From positions 62,001-126,000 of the forward strand of contig JBMNGL010000001.1 of NCBI GenBank assembly GCA_050949825.1: a stretch of DNA of 64,000 bases, read 5' to 3'. The stretch is from DTU019 sp050949825 (GTDB taxonomy: Bacteria > Bacillota > Syntrophomonadia > Syntrophomonadales > Syntrophomonadaceae). Within the stretch, counting starts at the first letter, position 1; each line of letters opens with the position of its first letter. This document shows positions 1-8,945 of the stretch, in pieces. The notes below the pieces were generated by a model. It searched no databases and was not told the DNA's origin. It saw nothing but the letters and a program-made list of their open reading frames with translations. A program made the position numbers and the translations under genes.

Positions 1-1192
1 ATACTTCTTCGCGTCCGCGTTCCACCATTTTTTTGGCGCTTTTTATGTTGGACGAAATGCCGCGATCTACCAGTTTTTTCATTACAAACGGTTTGAATAA
101 CTCTAAAGCCATCTCTTTAGGCAGCCCGCATTGATGCATTTTGAGGCTGGGTCCGACCACGATAACGGAGCGGCCGGAGTAGTCCACCCTTTTGCCCAGC
201 AGGTTTTGCCGAAAACGTCCCTGTTTTCCTTTGAGCATGTCACTCAGCGATTTCAAGGGGCGATTGCCCGGTCCGGTAACAGGGCGGCCGCGACGACCGT
301 TATCTACCAGCGCATCCACGGCCTCCTGCAGCATTCTCTTTTCATTGCGTACGATAATATCAGGAGCACCCAAATCCAGGAGACGCTTGAGGCGATTATT
401 GCGGTTGATTACCCGGCGGTATAAATCGTTCAGGTCAGAGGTGGCAAAGCGCCCCCCATCAAGCTGCACCATGGGCCGCAATTCCGGTGGAATGACCGGC
501 AGTACATCCATAATCATCCATTCCGGGTCGTTTCCAGACAGGCGGAAGGATTCCACCACTTCCAGGCGCTTAATGGCACGGCCTTTGCGCTGTCCGGTGG
601 TGGTGGCGATCTCTTCCTTGAGATCTTCAGACATATTTACCAATTCAATCTCGCTTAAAAGGATTTTAATTGCTTCAGCCCCAATCCCGGCCTGGAAGGC
701 TTCCCCATAACGCTCCCGGTTTTCACGGTATTCTTTTTCATTAAGAAGCTGTTTCCTCAACAATGGGGTATCACCGGGATGTATAACAATATAATTAACA
801 AAATATATAACCTTTTCCAGAACCTTGGGGGACATATCCAAAAGCAAGCCCATGCGGCTGGGAATACCCTTCAGATACCAGATATGGGACACCGGTGCAG
901 CCAACTCAATATGCCCCATCCGTTCCCGCCTGACCTTGGAAGTAGTTACCTCCACACCGCAGCGATCACAGACTATGCCGCGATGGCGTACCCTTTTATA
1001 TTTTCCGCAGTGGCATTCCCAGTCTTTAACCGGCCCAAAGATCTTTTCGCAAAACAAACCTTCTTTTTCCGGCCGCAGGGTGCGGTAATTAATGGTCTCC
1101 GGCTTTTTTACCTCACCACTGCTCCAGGACCGAATCTGTTCCGGTGAAGCCAGGGCGATTCTTATACGCTCAAAGTTGTTAACATCTAACAA
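1..1192 (-). CDS. rpoC: RNA polymerase beta' subunit, N-terminal part (runs off the window)
   Basis: N-terminal ~397 residues of the largest RNA polymerase subunit. Reading starts at a TTG at 1192 (LDVNNFERIRIALASPEQIR follows) preceded by the Shine-Dalgarno GGAAAGGAGA. The zinc-ribbon region (YKRVRHRGIVCDRCGVEVT) and the rudder/lid region (DNGRRGRPVTGPGNRPLKS, then KQGRFRQNLLGKRVDYSGRS) are readable. The catalytic NADFDGDQM loop lies beyond the left edge. It follows rpoB by about 60 bp and is presumably co-transcribed with it. It is truncated only by the window edge; no frameshift was seen. Confidence 0.97.
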   Translation of the reverse strand, partial: MLDVNNFERIRIALASPEQIRSWSSGEVKKPETINYRTLRPEKEGLFCEKIFGPVKDWECHCGKYKRVRHRGIVCDRCGVEVTTSKVRRERMGHIELAAPVSHIWYLKGIPSRMGLLLDMSPKVLEKVIYFVNYIVIHPGDTPLLRKQLLNEKEYRENRERYGEAFQAGIGAEAIKILLSEIELVNMSEDLKEEIATTTGQRKGRAIKRLEVVESFRLSGNDPEWMIMDVLPVIPPELRPMVQLDGGRFATSDLNDLYRRVINRNNRLKRLLDLGAPDIIVRNEKRMLQEAVDALVDNGRRGRPVTGPGNRPLKSLSDMLKGKQGRFRQNLLGKRVDYSGRSVIVVGPSLKMHQCGLPKEMALELFKPFVMKKLVDRGISSNIKSAKKMVERGREEV

Positions 1193-1253
1193 GGCAGACT
1201 CTCCTTTCCAGAAGATAGTCACTGTCAACGAGCCTTTATTTTGGACCTATTAA

Positions 1254-4200
1254 TCATGCGCCCTCCAAATCCTCGTCCAGGAAGTCTTTTTCCAGTATAT
1301 CCTGATCCAAAATCTTTTTATCCAGAACTTCAGGATTCAACAGTTCCTCCTCTATATCTTCATCTTCAGGGCCATCATCAGATAGTGGATCCGCTTCCTT
1401 TTCCGCGTCAACCTCAATAACCTTGGTGCCGCTTTGAGCAGAACGGGCTACTGTTGATTCCGGCAGTTCCAGCCCCAGTTCGCGTGCTTTTTCTTTTTCG
1501 TTGACGTCATAATCAATGTCCTTGATAGTGATCTCTCGATCGTCTTCCGACAGGATGCGCACATCCAACGCCAGGCTCTGCAGCTCCTTAATCAGTACCT
1601 TGAAGCCTTCAGGGACACCTGGCTCGGGAATATTGTCACCTTTTACAATTGACTCATAGGTTTTTAAGCGCCCCACAACATCATCAGACTTGACAGTTAA
1701 GATTTCCTGCAGGGTGTAGGAGGCTCCATAAGCTTCTAAAGCCCAGACCTCCATTTCCCCGAACCGCTGCCCCCCGAACTGGGCTTTACCGCCCAAAGGC
1801 TGCTGCGTGACCAAAGAATAAGGGCCTATCGAACGAGCATGAATTTTATCATCGACCAGATGGGCCAACTTCAACATATATACATAACCCACACTGATTT
1901 CGTGGTCAAAAGGTTCCCCGGTGCGGCCGTCATACAGAACCGCCTTGCCGTTTTTCGGCAGGGAGGCTTCGGCTAATTTAGTGAAGATATCTTCCTCGTT
2001 GGCCCCATCAAAAACCGGGGTAGCGATGGCTATGCCCAGTGTGGTAGCAGCCCATCCCATATGGCATTCCAGAATCTGCCCAATGTTCATGCGTGACGGA
2101 ACCCCCAGAGGGTTCAGGACAATCTGCACCGGGGTGCCATCTTCCATAAAAGGCATGTCTTCTTCCGGTAATATTCTGGATATAACCCCTTTGTTGCCGT
2201 GCCGTCCCGCCATTTTATCGCCTTCGGAGATCTTGCGTTTCTGAGCGATGTACACCCGCACCAGTTGATTGACACCAGGAGGCAGTTCATCCCCCTTTTC
2301 CCTGGAGAAGCGCTTAACAGCTACCACCTTGCCGGCTTCACCGTGCGGCACACGCAGGGACGAATCTCTGACTTCCCGGGCTTTCTCTCCGAATATGGCG
2401 CGCAACAGGCGCTCTTCAGGGGTCAACTCGGTCTCCCCCTTGGGGGTGACCTTGCCCACCAGGATATCATCGGGACGCACCTCGGCCCCCACCCTGATCA
2501 CCCCTTGATCATCAAGGTTTTTCAGCATATCCTCGGATACATTGGGAATATCGCGGGTAATTTCTTCGGGTCCCAGTTTGGTGTCACGGGCTTCGCACTC
2601 GTATTCTTCTATATGAATGGAAGTAAAAACATCTTCCTTGACCAGTTTTTCCGATATCAGAATAGCGTCCTCGTAGTTGTACCCCTCCCAGGGCATAAAA
2701 GCCACCAGAACATTGCGGCCCAGGGCTAATTCGCCATTGCATGTGCTGGGACCGTCAGCAATTATCTCATTAGCTTCTACGCGGTCGCCTACCCTTACAA
2801 TGGGGCGCTGATTGTAACAGGTGCCCTGATTGGAGCGTACAAATTTGAGCAGGTTGTGGGTTTCAATACCTCCGTCATCAGTATCGATCACGATCCGATC
2901 GGCGCTGACCTTGCGCACCTTGCCAGCCTTTTTGGATAAAACTACTGCGCCGGAATCCTTGGCCGCCTTATATTCCAGACCGGTGCCGACTACCGGCGCC
3001 TCGGTGCGAATCAAGGGAACCGCCTGACGCTGCATATTGGCACCCATCAAGGCGCGGTTGGCGTCATCGTTTTCCAGGAAGGGGATCAATGAGGTGGCCA
3101 CACTGAATACCTGCTTGGGGGATACGTCCATGTAGTCCACACGGTTCACCGGCACCTCCAGAATCTCTTCACCGTAGCGGGCCTCGACACGATCCAGCTT
3201 GAAAAAGCCTTCTTCATCCAAAGGGGCGTTGGCCTGGGCGACGATGTATTCTTCTTCTTCATCGGCAGACAGGTAGTTAATTTCATCCAATACCTGACCC
3301 GTGCTTTTATCCACTTTACGGTAGGGTGTTTCAATGAAGCCAAAATCATTGACGCGCCCAAAAGTGGCTAAAGATCCTATCAATCCAATGTTGGGGCCTT
3401 CCGGGGTCTCAATGGGGCAAATTCTGCCATAGTGAGAATGATGCACGTCGCGGACCTGGAATCCGGCTCGTTCCCGGGTTAAACCACCTGGTCCCAATGC
3501 GCTCAGACGCCTTTTATGGGTGAGCTCGGCCAGGGGATTGGTTTGATCCATAAACTGTGACAACTGCGAACTGCCAAAGAACTCTTTGACTGCTGCCGTG
3601 ATGGGGCGAATATTTATGAGTACCTGCGGGGTCAGGCTTTCCACATCATGTATGCTCATGCGCTCGCGAACCACCCGCTCCATGCGCACCAAACCGGTGC
3701 GGAATTGATTCTGCAACAGCTCGCCAATCGATCTTAAACGGCGGTTGCCCAGGTGGTCGATCACATCGGTTTTGCCTTCACCCGTCAATAAACGAACCAT
3801 GTAACCGATGGTGGCGGTAATATCATCTACGGTGAGGTGGCGAACTTCAACAGGTATGTTTAAACCGAGTTTCTTGTTGACCTTGTAGCGCCCCACAGTG
3901 GCCATATCATAACGCCGGGGATCGAAAAAGAGGTTGTTCAACAGCTGTTCAGCGGCATCTTCTGTGGCCATTTCGCCGGGGCGGAGGCGGCGATAAAACT
4001 CGATTAACGCTTCTTTTTTATTGGTAGTGGTATCCTTGTCCAGGGTCTTGGCAAGGATTTCCTCATGCTCATAGAGGCCGAGTATGCCTTCATTGCTCTC
4101 AAAACCAATGCATCTAAGTAATACGCTCACTGGGATTTTCCTGGTTTTGTCAATACGCGTGTAGATAACCCCGGCGCTGTCCATTTCCAACTCGAACCAG

Positions 4201-4697
4201 GCCCCGCGGTTGGGGATGATGGTGGCGCCAAACAACCTGTTACCTGCTACGTCCACCCGATCGCTAAAATAAACCCCGGGCGACTTTACCAACTGGCTGA
4301 CCACGACGCGTTCCGCACCATTAATAATGAAGGTTCCCTTTTCGGTCATCAGGGGAAGATCACCCATATAAACTTCGGATTCTTTAATTTCCCCGTTTTC
4401 TTTATCTGTAAGCCGCACCTTTAGTTTCAGCGGGGCCTGATAGCTTACATCCCTCTCTTTACATTCGTGGACCTCATACTTGGGCTCACCGAGACTATAA
4501 TCAATGAAGCCCAGTTCAAGATTACCGGTGAAATCGGAGATGGGGAAGACCTCCTGCAAGGCTTCCCTGAGGCCTGTTTTAATAAACCAGTTGTAGGAAC
4601 TCAACTGCACCTGAATCAGGTTAGGCAACTCAATGGGTTCGTCAATACGTGCATAACTGAGTCGTTGGACTCTACCATACTGTTCAACTTTTGCCAT
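1254..4697 (-). CDS. rpoB: RNA polymerase beta subunit
   Basis: Beta subunit of core RNA polymerase, 1147 residues, about the usual length for Firmicutes. The start is ATG 4697 (MAKVEQYGRVQRLSYARIDE) because AAGGGGTGAAC sits 7-8 nt upstream; an in-frame upstream start would lack a ribosome site. The rifampicin cluster near residues 385-415 reads FFGSSQLSQFMDQTNPLAEL then THKRRLSALGPGGLTRERAG, with the sensitive-type Q, D, H and S residues, so rifampicin sensitivity is expected. Fork and switch regions (GRICPIETPEGPNIGLI; GDKMAGRHGNKGVISRILPE) are intact. The C-terminal ~50 residues are a very acidic tail with LD-x-x-IL-type repetition. It has its own likely promoter at 4830-4858, separate from rplL. 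Confidence 0.98.
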   Translation of the reverse strand: MAKVEQYGRVQRLSYARIDEPIELPNLIQVQLSSYNWFIKTGLREALQEVFPISDFTGNLELGFIDYSLGEPKYEVHECKERDVSYQAPLKLKVRLTDKENGEIKESEVYMGDLPLMTEKGTFIINGAERVVVSQLVKSPGVYFSDRVDVAGNRLFGATIIPNRGAWFELEMDSAGVIYTRIDKTRKIPVSVLLRCIGFESNEGILGLYEHEEILAKTLDKDTTTNKKEALIEFYRRLRPGEMATEDAAEQLLNNLFFDPRRYDMATVGRYKVNKKLGLNIPVEVRHLTVDDITATIGYMVRLLTGEGKTDVIDHLGNRRLRSIGELLQNQFRTGLVRMERVVRERMSIHDVESLTPQVLINIRPITAAVKEFFGSSQLSQFMDQTNPLAELTHKRRLSALGPGGLTRERAGFQVRDVHHSHYGRICPIETPEGPNIGLIGSLATFGRVNDFGFIETPYRKVDKSTGQVLDEINYLSADEEEEYIVAQANAPLDEEGFFKLDRVEARYGEEILEVPVNRVDYMDVSPKQVFSVATSLIPFLENDDANRALMGANMQRQAVPLIRTEAPVVGTGLEYKAAKDSGAVVLSKKAGKVRKVSADRIVIDTDDGGIETHNLLKFVRSNQGTCYNQRPIVRVGDRVEANEIIADGPSTCNGELALGRNVLVAFMPWEGYNYEDAILISEKLVKEDVFTSIHIEEYECEARDTKLGPEEITRDIPNVSEDMLKNLDDQGVIRVGAEVRPDDILVGKVTPKGETELTPEERLLRAIFGEKAREVRDSSLRVPHGEAGKVVAVKRFSREKGDELPPGVNQLVRVYIAQKRKISEGDKMAGRHGNKGVISRILPEEDMPFMEDGTPVQIVLNPLGVPSRMNIGQILECHMGWAATTLGIAIATPVFDGANEEDIFTKLAEASLPKNGKAVLYDGRTGEPFDHEISVGYVYMLKLAHLVDDKIHARSIGPYSLVTQQPLGGKAQFGGQRFGEMEVWALEAYGASYTLQEILTVKSDDVVGRLKTYESIVKGDNIPEPGVPEGFKVLIKELQSLALDVRILSEDDREITIKDIDYDVNEKEKARELGLELPESTVARSAQSGTKVIEVDAEKEADPLSDDGPEDEDIEEELLNPEVLDKKILDQDILEKDFLDEDLEGA

Positions 4698-4829
4698 CAA
4701 TTGTTCACCCCTTTTTTTTAATTCCAAAAGAGTGAAAAGCAAGGCTACTCTAAAACCTCGCTTTATCCGAAGCTACACAAACATTTATGCCATAAAACCA
4801 TTTAGAGATTTTCCAAATGGCAATTATTA

Positions 4830-4858
4830 ATGTTATCATATGAATGATTCCCGGTCAA
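4830..4858 (-). promoter_or_regulatory. Sigma-A-type promoter for rpoBC
   Basis: On the minus strand TTGACC (4853-4858) and TAACAT (4830-4835) are separated by exactly 17 bp. The site lies just past the stop of the upstream membrane-protein gene and ~130 bp before rpoB. The leader between promoter and rpoB holds an 8-bp stem (4737-4763, AAGCGAGG/CCTTGCTT in RNA) followed by a U-containing stretch, possibly an attenuator. This is prediction from motif match only. Confidence 0.55.
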
Positions 4859-4865
4859 GGTGTTT

Positions 4866-5573
4866 TTACGGGTTTTTTGTGCCCTCTGCAGTTGCTTCCC
4901 CTGTCTCGGTTTGCTCCATTATGGGGACCTCTGCTCTAACGACATTTTCCAATGAATATCTTTCTTCAATCAGTCGTTCCATACGTTTGACTTGCCTTCT
5001 GTAGATGATCCACACCAGACCCCAGGCAATAATCAGCACGGCCACAATGGAGGGGATGATCTCCAGGGTAATAGCCTGCATGCTGAAGTTATACTCCTGG
5101 CTATCCTCCTGTCTGGCTGTGGTCCAGGTGGCGGTAAAACCCTGGGACCATTGTGCTTTAACTGCCGGTTTGGCCTTCATGATAAAACCAGGGGCCTCTA
5201 TCTTCACCTGCCCCTGCCCCGCCCTGGTCAGGTCATAAAAGGTGCTTCCCCCTTGATAGGTTTCCGCATTGGGTGTAATTTTGGTTTTTTTGGCGACCAG
5301 ATAGTTCTTGGTCCCGGCCTCGATCGGCAAGCGGTCGGGTAAGGCGTTATACGCTGCCCAGCCTGGGGTGCTGCGGGTGAAGGTATTCTCCTGCCCGTTC
5401 AGGGCTTGCCATCCTCCCCTCGGGCTTATCAGCTCCGGGGTGTCAGTAGTAATCGTTTCCGTCAAGGTCTGATCCGCTTGCCAGGTTAAGGTCCAGTCAA
5501 AATCAACCCCCAGTGCCTTTACGGGGTATGCCAAAAGAAATACTAAGACCAGCAGCATTACTTTTTGCCTCAT
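4866..5573 (-). CDS. Unrecognised secreted/membrane-anchored protein between rplL and rpoB
   Basis: 235 residues; I do not recognise the family. It begins with a signal peptide (MRQKVMLLVLVFLLAYPVKA), then an extracytoplasmic part of ~145 residues rich in Thr, Trp and Gln that looks beta-stranded, one transmembrane helix at about residues 171-191 (IIPSIVAVLIIAWGLVWIIY), a basic stop-transfer RRQVKRMERLIEERY, and a ~40-residue acidic cytosolic tail. The topology would be type I. The gene has ATG 5573 with a GGGGGA-type ribosome site. A terminator (5684-5708) separates it from rplL, and a TATAAT sits ~35 bp before the start, so it is probably transcribed on its own. Many Firmicutes carry an rRNA methyltransferase gene in this slot instead. 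Confidence 0.75.
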   Translation of the reverse strand: MRQKVMLLVLVFLLAYPVKALGVDFDWTLTWQADQTLTETITTDTPELISPRGGWQALNGQENTFTRSTPGWAAYNALPDRLPIEAGTKNYLVAKKTKITPNAETYQGGSTFYDLTRAGQGQVKIEAPGFIMKAKPAVKAQWSQGFTATWTTARQEDSQEYNFSMQAITLEIIPSIVAVLIIAWGLVWIIYRRQVKRMERLIEERYSLENVVRAEVPIMEQTETGEATAEGTKNP

Positions 5574-5683
5574 TTAAAAATCATCCCCCTATCCCCTGCT
5601 ATTATACCTCTTGTCATAACGATTAAGTTTTCACCACAGCAAAATCTCCTAGTCTAATCTTATTATGAATTTCACAATAATAA

Positions 5684-5708
5684 AAGGTGCTGCTCGGAGC
5701 AGCACCTT
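5684..5708 (-). terminator. Rho-independent terminator after rplL
   Basis: Ten-bp perfect stem AAGGTGCTGC/GCAGCACCTT with a 5-nt loop, followed on the minus strand by TTTTATTATTG. It lies 26 bp past the rplL stop and should end the ribosomal-protein transcript before the membrane protein and rpoBC. Confidence 0.85.
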
Positions 5709-5734
5709 AATAAGCGGTTTGTTGACAGTCCTAT

Positions 5735-6106
5735 TTATTTGATTTCAACCGTTCCGCCGGCTTCTTCGATCTTGGCTTTGATTTCAGCCGCTTCCTGCTT
5801 GGTAACCTTTTCTTTGATGGCATTGGGGGCCGCGTCAACCAGATCCTTGGCTTCTTTGAGGCCCAGACTGGTCAGTTCACGTACCACCTTGATAACATTG
5901 ACCTTTTTCTCTCCGGAAGAGGTGAGGATCACATCGAATTCAGTCTGCTCTTCTTCAGGTTCGGCGGCTGCGGCGGGAGCTGCAGCCACAGCCACTGGAG
6001 CGGCAGCGCTTACGCCAAATTCCTCTTCCAGGGCTTTGACCAGTTCGGACAATTCCAGCACGGTGAGACCTTTAACAATATCAATTACTTCCTGTACTTT
6101 ACTCAT
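5735..6106 (-). CDS. rplL: Large-subunit ribosomal protein L7/L12
   Basis: Stalk protein that recruits translational GTPases to the 50S subunit. 123 residues, normal length. N-terminal dimerisation domain (VQEVIDIVKGLTVLELSELV), an Ala/Pro/Glu hinge at about residues 35-55, and the C-terminal factor-binding domain (EFDVILTSSGEKKVNVIKVV; LGLKEAKDLVDAAPNAIKEK). ATG start behind CAGGAGGTTCG. It lies 54 bp after rplJ in the classical rplJL order. Confidence 0.98.
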   Translation of the reverse strand: MSKVQEVIDIVKGLTVLELSELVKALEEEFGVSAAAPVAVAAAPAAAAEPEEEQTEFDVILTSSGEKKVNVIKVVRELTSLGLKEAKDLVDAAPNAIKEKVTKQEAAEIKAKIEEAGGTVEIK

Positions 6107-6160
6107 GATATCGAACCTCCTGTTTTTAAATTCATCTATATGGCGCTATTGGGCTGCTGT

Positions 6161-6685
6161 TTAGCCAGCCGCTTTCTGTTCACGGATTTGCTCCAGGGCT
6201 CTGGCCAAACCGGTCAGGTTGGCGTTTAGCACATAAACCAGGCTGGTGATCGGGGCCTGCATGGTCCCCACCACCTGAGCCAGCAAGACCTCTTTAGGCG
6301 GCAGGTCAGCCAGGGCTTTGATGCGCTCGGCGCCAGTCACCTTGCCCTGTAATATCCCCATCCTCACCTCGAGTTTTTTACGTTCCTTGATAAACTGGTA
6401 GATGGCTTTAGCAGGCGTAACCAGGTCATCATTACTGAATAAAACTGCATTGGGGCCGTCAATCTGATTGACAATCTCCTCATAACCACATTTACTCAGG
6501 GCGATCTCTATCATAGAGTTTTTGACCACCCGGTATTCCACCCCGGGAAGGCGCAGCCTGTTCCTCAAAGTGGTCATATCCTCCACATTGAGGCCGCGGT
6601 AATCAGTAAAAATGATCAGATCGGCTTTTTCAATTCTGTCCTGCAGTTTTTGCACGATTTTCTGCTTTTCTTCAAGTTTCGGCAC
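6161..6685 (-). CDS. rplJ: Large-subunit ribosomal protein L10
   Basis: L10 anchors L7/L12 dimers to 23S rRNA and typically represses its own operon by binding the leader RNA. 174 residues, normal for Firmicutes. The N-terminal globular domain contains ADLIIFTDYRGLNVEDMTTL and the C-terminal helix (SLVYVLNANLTGLARALEQI) is the L12-binding part. The start is GTG 6685 behind GGGGGGTGAAA. It is preceded by an L10 leader structure (6724-6845) and followed by rplL. Confidence 0.98.
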   Translation of the reverse strand: MPKLEEKQKIVQKLQDRIEKADLIIFTDYRGLNVEDMTTLRNRLRLPGVEYRVVKNSMIEIALSKCGYEEIVNQIDGPNAVLFSNDDLVTPAKAIYQFIKERKKLEVRMGILQGKVTGAERIKALADLPPKEVLLAQVVGTMQAPITSLVYVLNANLTGLARALEQIREQKAAG

Positions 6686-6723
6686 TTTATTTCACCCCCT
6701 TGTTATCTGTTTGGGCCACAAAC

Positions 6724-6845
6724 CAAAAACCTCTGCAGCCTGTGCAGAGGTCATCCAATAGTCTATTAACATAAATCTATTCGATCATAACCTCGGCTGG
6801 CGAACGATGTTCTTTAAGGTGCTCCACCGGCTGTCTACGGTTTTG
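6724..6845 (-). promoter_or_regulatory. L10 (rplJL) leader RNA with attenuator hairpin
   Basis: The ~190-bp spacer between rplA and rplJ carries the hallmarks of the Firmicute L10 leader: minus-strand GTAGACAGCCGGTG near its 5' side, CCAGCCGAGGTTATGA further on, and a terminator-like 8-bp stem CCTCTGCA/TGCAGAGG (6730-6750) followed by TTTTTGG. L10 (with L12) is known to bind such leaders and favour termination. Identification is by recalled motif resemblance. Confidence 0.8.
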
Positions 6846-6877
6846 ATTTGCAGTTTTCTTAATAAGGCGTTATCGGC

Positions 6878-7579
6878 CTATTTGCTCAAGGCTGCTAACA
6901 CCACCGGGTTGATTTTAACACCTGGACCCATGGTGGAACAGACCGTTACAGAACGCATATACTGTCCCTTGGCCGCGGCAGGTCGGGCCTTGATCAAGGC
7001 TTCGGAAAAAGTCTTAAGGTTTTCCTGCAGCTTATCTACATCAAAAGATACCCTGCCGATAGGCGCATGAATAATGGCGCTTTTATCAACACGGTATTCA
7101 ATGCGACCGGCCTTCAACTCCTTGATAGTGCGCTCAATATCAAAGGTTACGGTGCCTGATTTGGGGTTGGGCATCAAACCGCGCGGCCCCAATATTTTGC
7201 CTAATTTGCCTACCACCGCCATCATGTCCGGCGTAGCAACCGCAACATCAAAGTCAAACCAGCCCGCCTGTATCTTCTCGGCGAAGTCTTCGGCACCAAC
7301 AAAATCGGCTCCTGCATTTTCGGCTTCTTGGGCCTTTTCTCCTTTAGCAAATACCAGCACTTTACGGGTTTTCCCGGTCCCATGCGGCAGGCTGACCGTG
7401 CCTCTCACCTGCTGGTCGGCGTGGCGGGGATCAACCCCTAACTTAATATGGACTTCTACGGTTTCATCAAATTTCGCCTTGGCAATATCTTTAACCAGTT
7501 GCAGGGCCTGAGCCGGTTCATACAACTGTGTCCTGTCAATTTGCCCGGTCGCGTCCTGATAAGCCTTGCCTCGTTTCAT
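6878..7579 (-). CDS. rplA: Large-subunit ribosomal protein L1
   Basis: L1 forms the mobile L1 stalk at the E site. 233 residues from ATG 7579 (MKRGKAYQDATGQIDRTQLY), chosen because AAGGAGGTATACTTA precedes it; a longer in-frame reading has no such site. Conserved segments VEVHIKLGVDPRHADQQVRG, PHGTGKTRKVLVFAKGEKAQ, KLGKILGPRGLMPNPKSGTV and IHAPIGRVSFD are present. It lies 53 bp after rplK. Confidence 0.98.
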   Translation of the reverse strand: MKRGKAYQDATGQIDRTQLYEPAQALQLVKDIAKAKFDETVEVHIKLGVDPRHADQQVRGTVSLPHGTGKTRKVLVFAKGEKAQEAENAGADFVGAEDFAEKIQAGWFDFDVAVATPDMMAVVGKLGKILGPRGLMPNPKSGTVTFDIERTIKELKAGRIEYRVDKSAIIHAPIGRVSFDVDKLQENLKTFSEALIKARPAAAKGQYMRSVTVCSTMGPGVKINPVVLAALSK

Positions 7580-7632
7580 TAAGTATACCTCCTTGTGGTT
7601 GATGCGGATAATATCCTCCCACATTGCTGTCA

Positions 7633-8058
7633 TCAGTCTATTATTTCCAAACCCATACTGCGCGCGGTACCCTCGATCATGTGAATGGCTGCTTCAAGAT
7701 CAGCGGCATTCAAATCATCCTTTTTGGTCTCCGCTATTTCTGTGATCTTGGCCCGGGTGACTTTGCCCACCTTCTTCTTATTAGGCTCCCCGGAACCCTT
7801 ATCAATACTGGCTGCCTTCTTTAAAAGGTCGGAAGCCGGCGGAGACTTCAAGACGAAGGTAAAGGAGCGGTCCTCAAATACGGTGATTTCGACCGGTATG
7901 ATAAATCCGGTCTTATCCGCGGTTCTGGCGTTGTAATCCTTGCAAAATCCCATGATATTAACACCGTATTGACCCAGTGCAGGACCAACCGGTGGAGCAG
8001 GGGTAGCTTTGCCGGCGCTGATCTGTAATGATACCTTGCCAATAACCTTTTTAGCCAA
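7633..8058 (-). CDS. rplK: Large-subunit ribosomal protein L11
   Basis: L11 builds the GTPase-associated centre and is needed for the stringent response. 141 residues, standard. N-terminal Pro-rich helix (ISAGKATPAPPVGPALGQYG) and the C-terminal rRNA-binding domain (KKDDLNAADLEAAIHMIEGT, then ARSMGLEI). The start is TTG 8058 behind GGGAGGTGAAAAG. Twelve bases separate it from nusG. Confidence 0.98.
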   Translation of the reverse strand: MAKKVIGKVSLQISAGKATPAPPVGPALGQYGVNIMGFCKDYNARTADKTGFIIPVEITVFEDRSFTFVLKSPPASDLLKKAASIDKGSGEPNKKKVGKVTRAKITEIAETKKDDLNAADLEAAIHMIEGTARSMGLEIID

Positions 8059-8070
8059 CTTTTCACCTCC

Positions 8071-8667
8071 CTATAGTTTCTCTATTTGTTCATAATCCAG
8101 TTCTACAGGGGTCTCCCTGCCAAACATGGAAATATTAACCCTGACTTTTCCGCGATCCGGAAGCAGTTCTTTTACAATCCCCTCGAAATTCGCAAAAGGA
8201 CCGGTGCGAACCCTGATATTTTCCCCTACTTCTATATCGATGAATTTCGGTTTGCTCTCAATCAAACCCATCTGGCGCAGGATCTTGTTGATTTCATCTT
8301 CACGCAAGGGGATGGGTTTGCTGCCGCTGCCAACAAAGCCGGTTACCCCAGGAGTGTGTCGTACCACATACCACGAGTCTTCACTCATGATCATATTCAC
8401 CAGCACATAGCCGGGGAATACCCTTTTGCTGGTGACCTTCCTCTTGCCGCCTTTGTACTCAACTTCTTTTTCTTCAGGGATGAGGACATCAAAGATCTTA
8501 TCCTGCATATTCATGGATTCAACCCTTTTGGCAAGGTCCACCTTGATTTTGTTTTCATAACCCGAATAGGTATGAACTACGAACCATTCGCCCCGGGCCT
8601 CCAGGATGGCTTCTGCGGCAGTTCCAACCTCTTGCGGTGTGGCAGCTTCATTTTTTGGTGCGGTCAC
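8071..8667 (-). CDS. nusG: Transcription termination/antitermination factor NusG
   Basis: NusG binds RNA polymerase through its NGN domain and other partners through its KOW domain. The NGN domain starts at about residue 27 (GEWFVVHTYSGYENKIKVDL) and the C-terminal KOW motif is in GENIRVRTGPFANFEGIVKE. I start at GTG 8667 (MTAPKNEAA...) because AAGGAGGTG lies 6 nt upstream; an ATG at 8685 overlapping the secE stop is the alternative. This leaves a ~25-residue Ala/Glu-rich leader before the NGN domain. Confidence 0.96.
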   Translation of the reverse strand: MTAPKNEAATPQEVGTAAEAILEARGEWFVVHTYSGYENKIKVDLAKRVESMNMQDKIFDVLIPEEKEVEYKGGKRKVTSKRVFPGYVLVNMIMSEDSWYVVRHTPGVTGFVGSGSKPIPLREDEINKILRQMGLIESKPKFIDIEVGENIRVRTGPFANFEGIVKELLPDRGKVRVNISMFGRETPVELDYEQIEKL

Positions 8668-8684
8668 GGGAACCACCTCCTTCA

Positions 8685-8936
8685 TTAAGCAAAGGCCTCG
8701 AATAGTTTTTCCAGCGCAAAGGATAATCCCATATCAAAAATCCACAGGATAATGGCCACCACAGCAACTGAAAACAACACTACCCCGGTGTAAGCTAAAA
8801 GCTGTTGGCGGTTGGGCCAATGCACCTTTTTCAATTCATACCAGACACCCAGTAGGAAACCTTTGGCTTGATCCCATTTGCTTTTGACATTGTCATCCTT
8901 TTTGGCGGGATTGTTATTCTTTGTCAAAACTTTCAC
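8685..8936 (-). CDS. secE: Preprotein translocase subunit SecE
   Basis: Small essential clamp subunit of the SecYEG channel. 83 residues: a charged N-terminus rich in Lys and Asn, the conserved amphipathic motif GVWYELKKVHWPNRQQLLAY and a single transmembrane helix (VVLFSVAVVAIILWIFDMGL). GTG start at 8936; an in-frame TTG three codons later is possible. It sits between rpmG and nusG in the standard order. Confidence 0.96.
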   Translation of the reverse strand: MKVLTKNNNPAKKDDNVKSKWDQAKGFLLGVWYELKKVHWPNRQQLLAYTGVVLFSVAVVAIILWIFDMGLSFALEKLFEAFA

Positions 8937-8945
8937 ATCCCTGAT

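Noticed and set aside
192..710. 172-residue plus frame opposite rpoC
   Set aside because: Antisense of conserved rpoC coding sequence with no independent signals.
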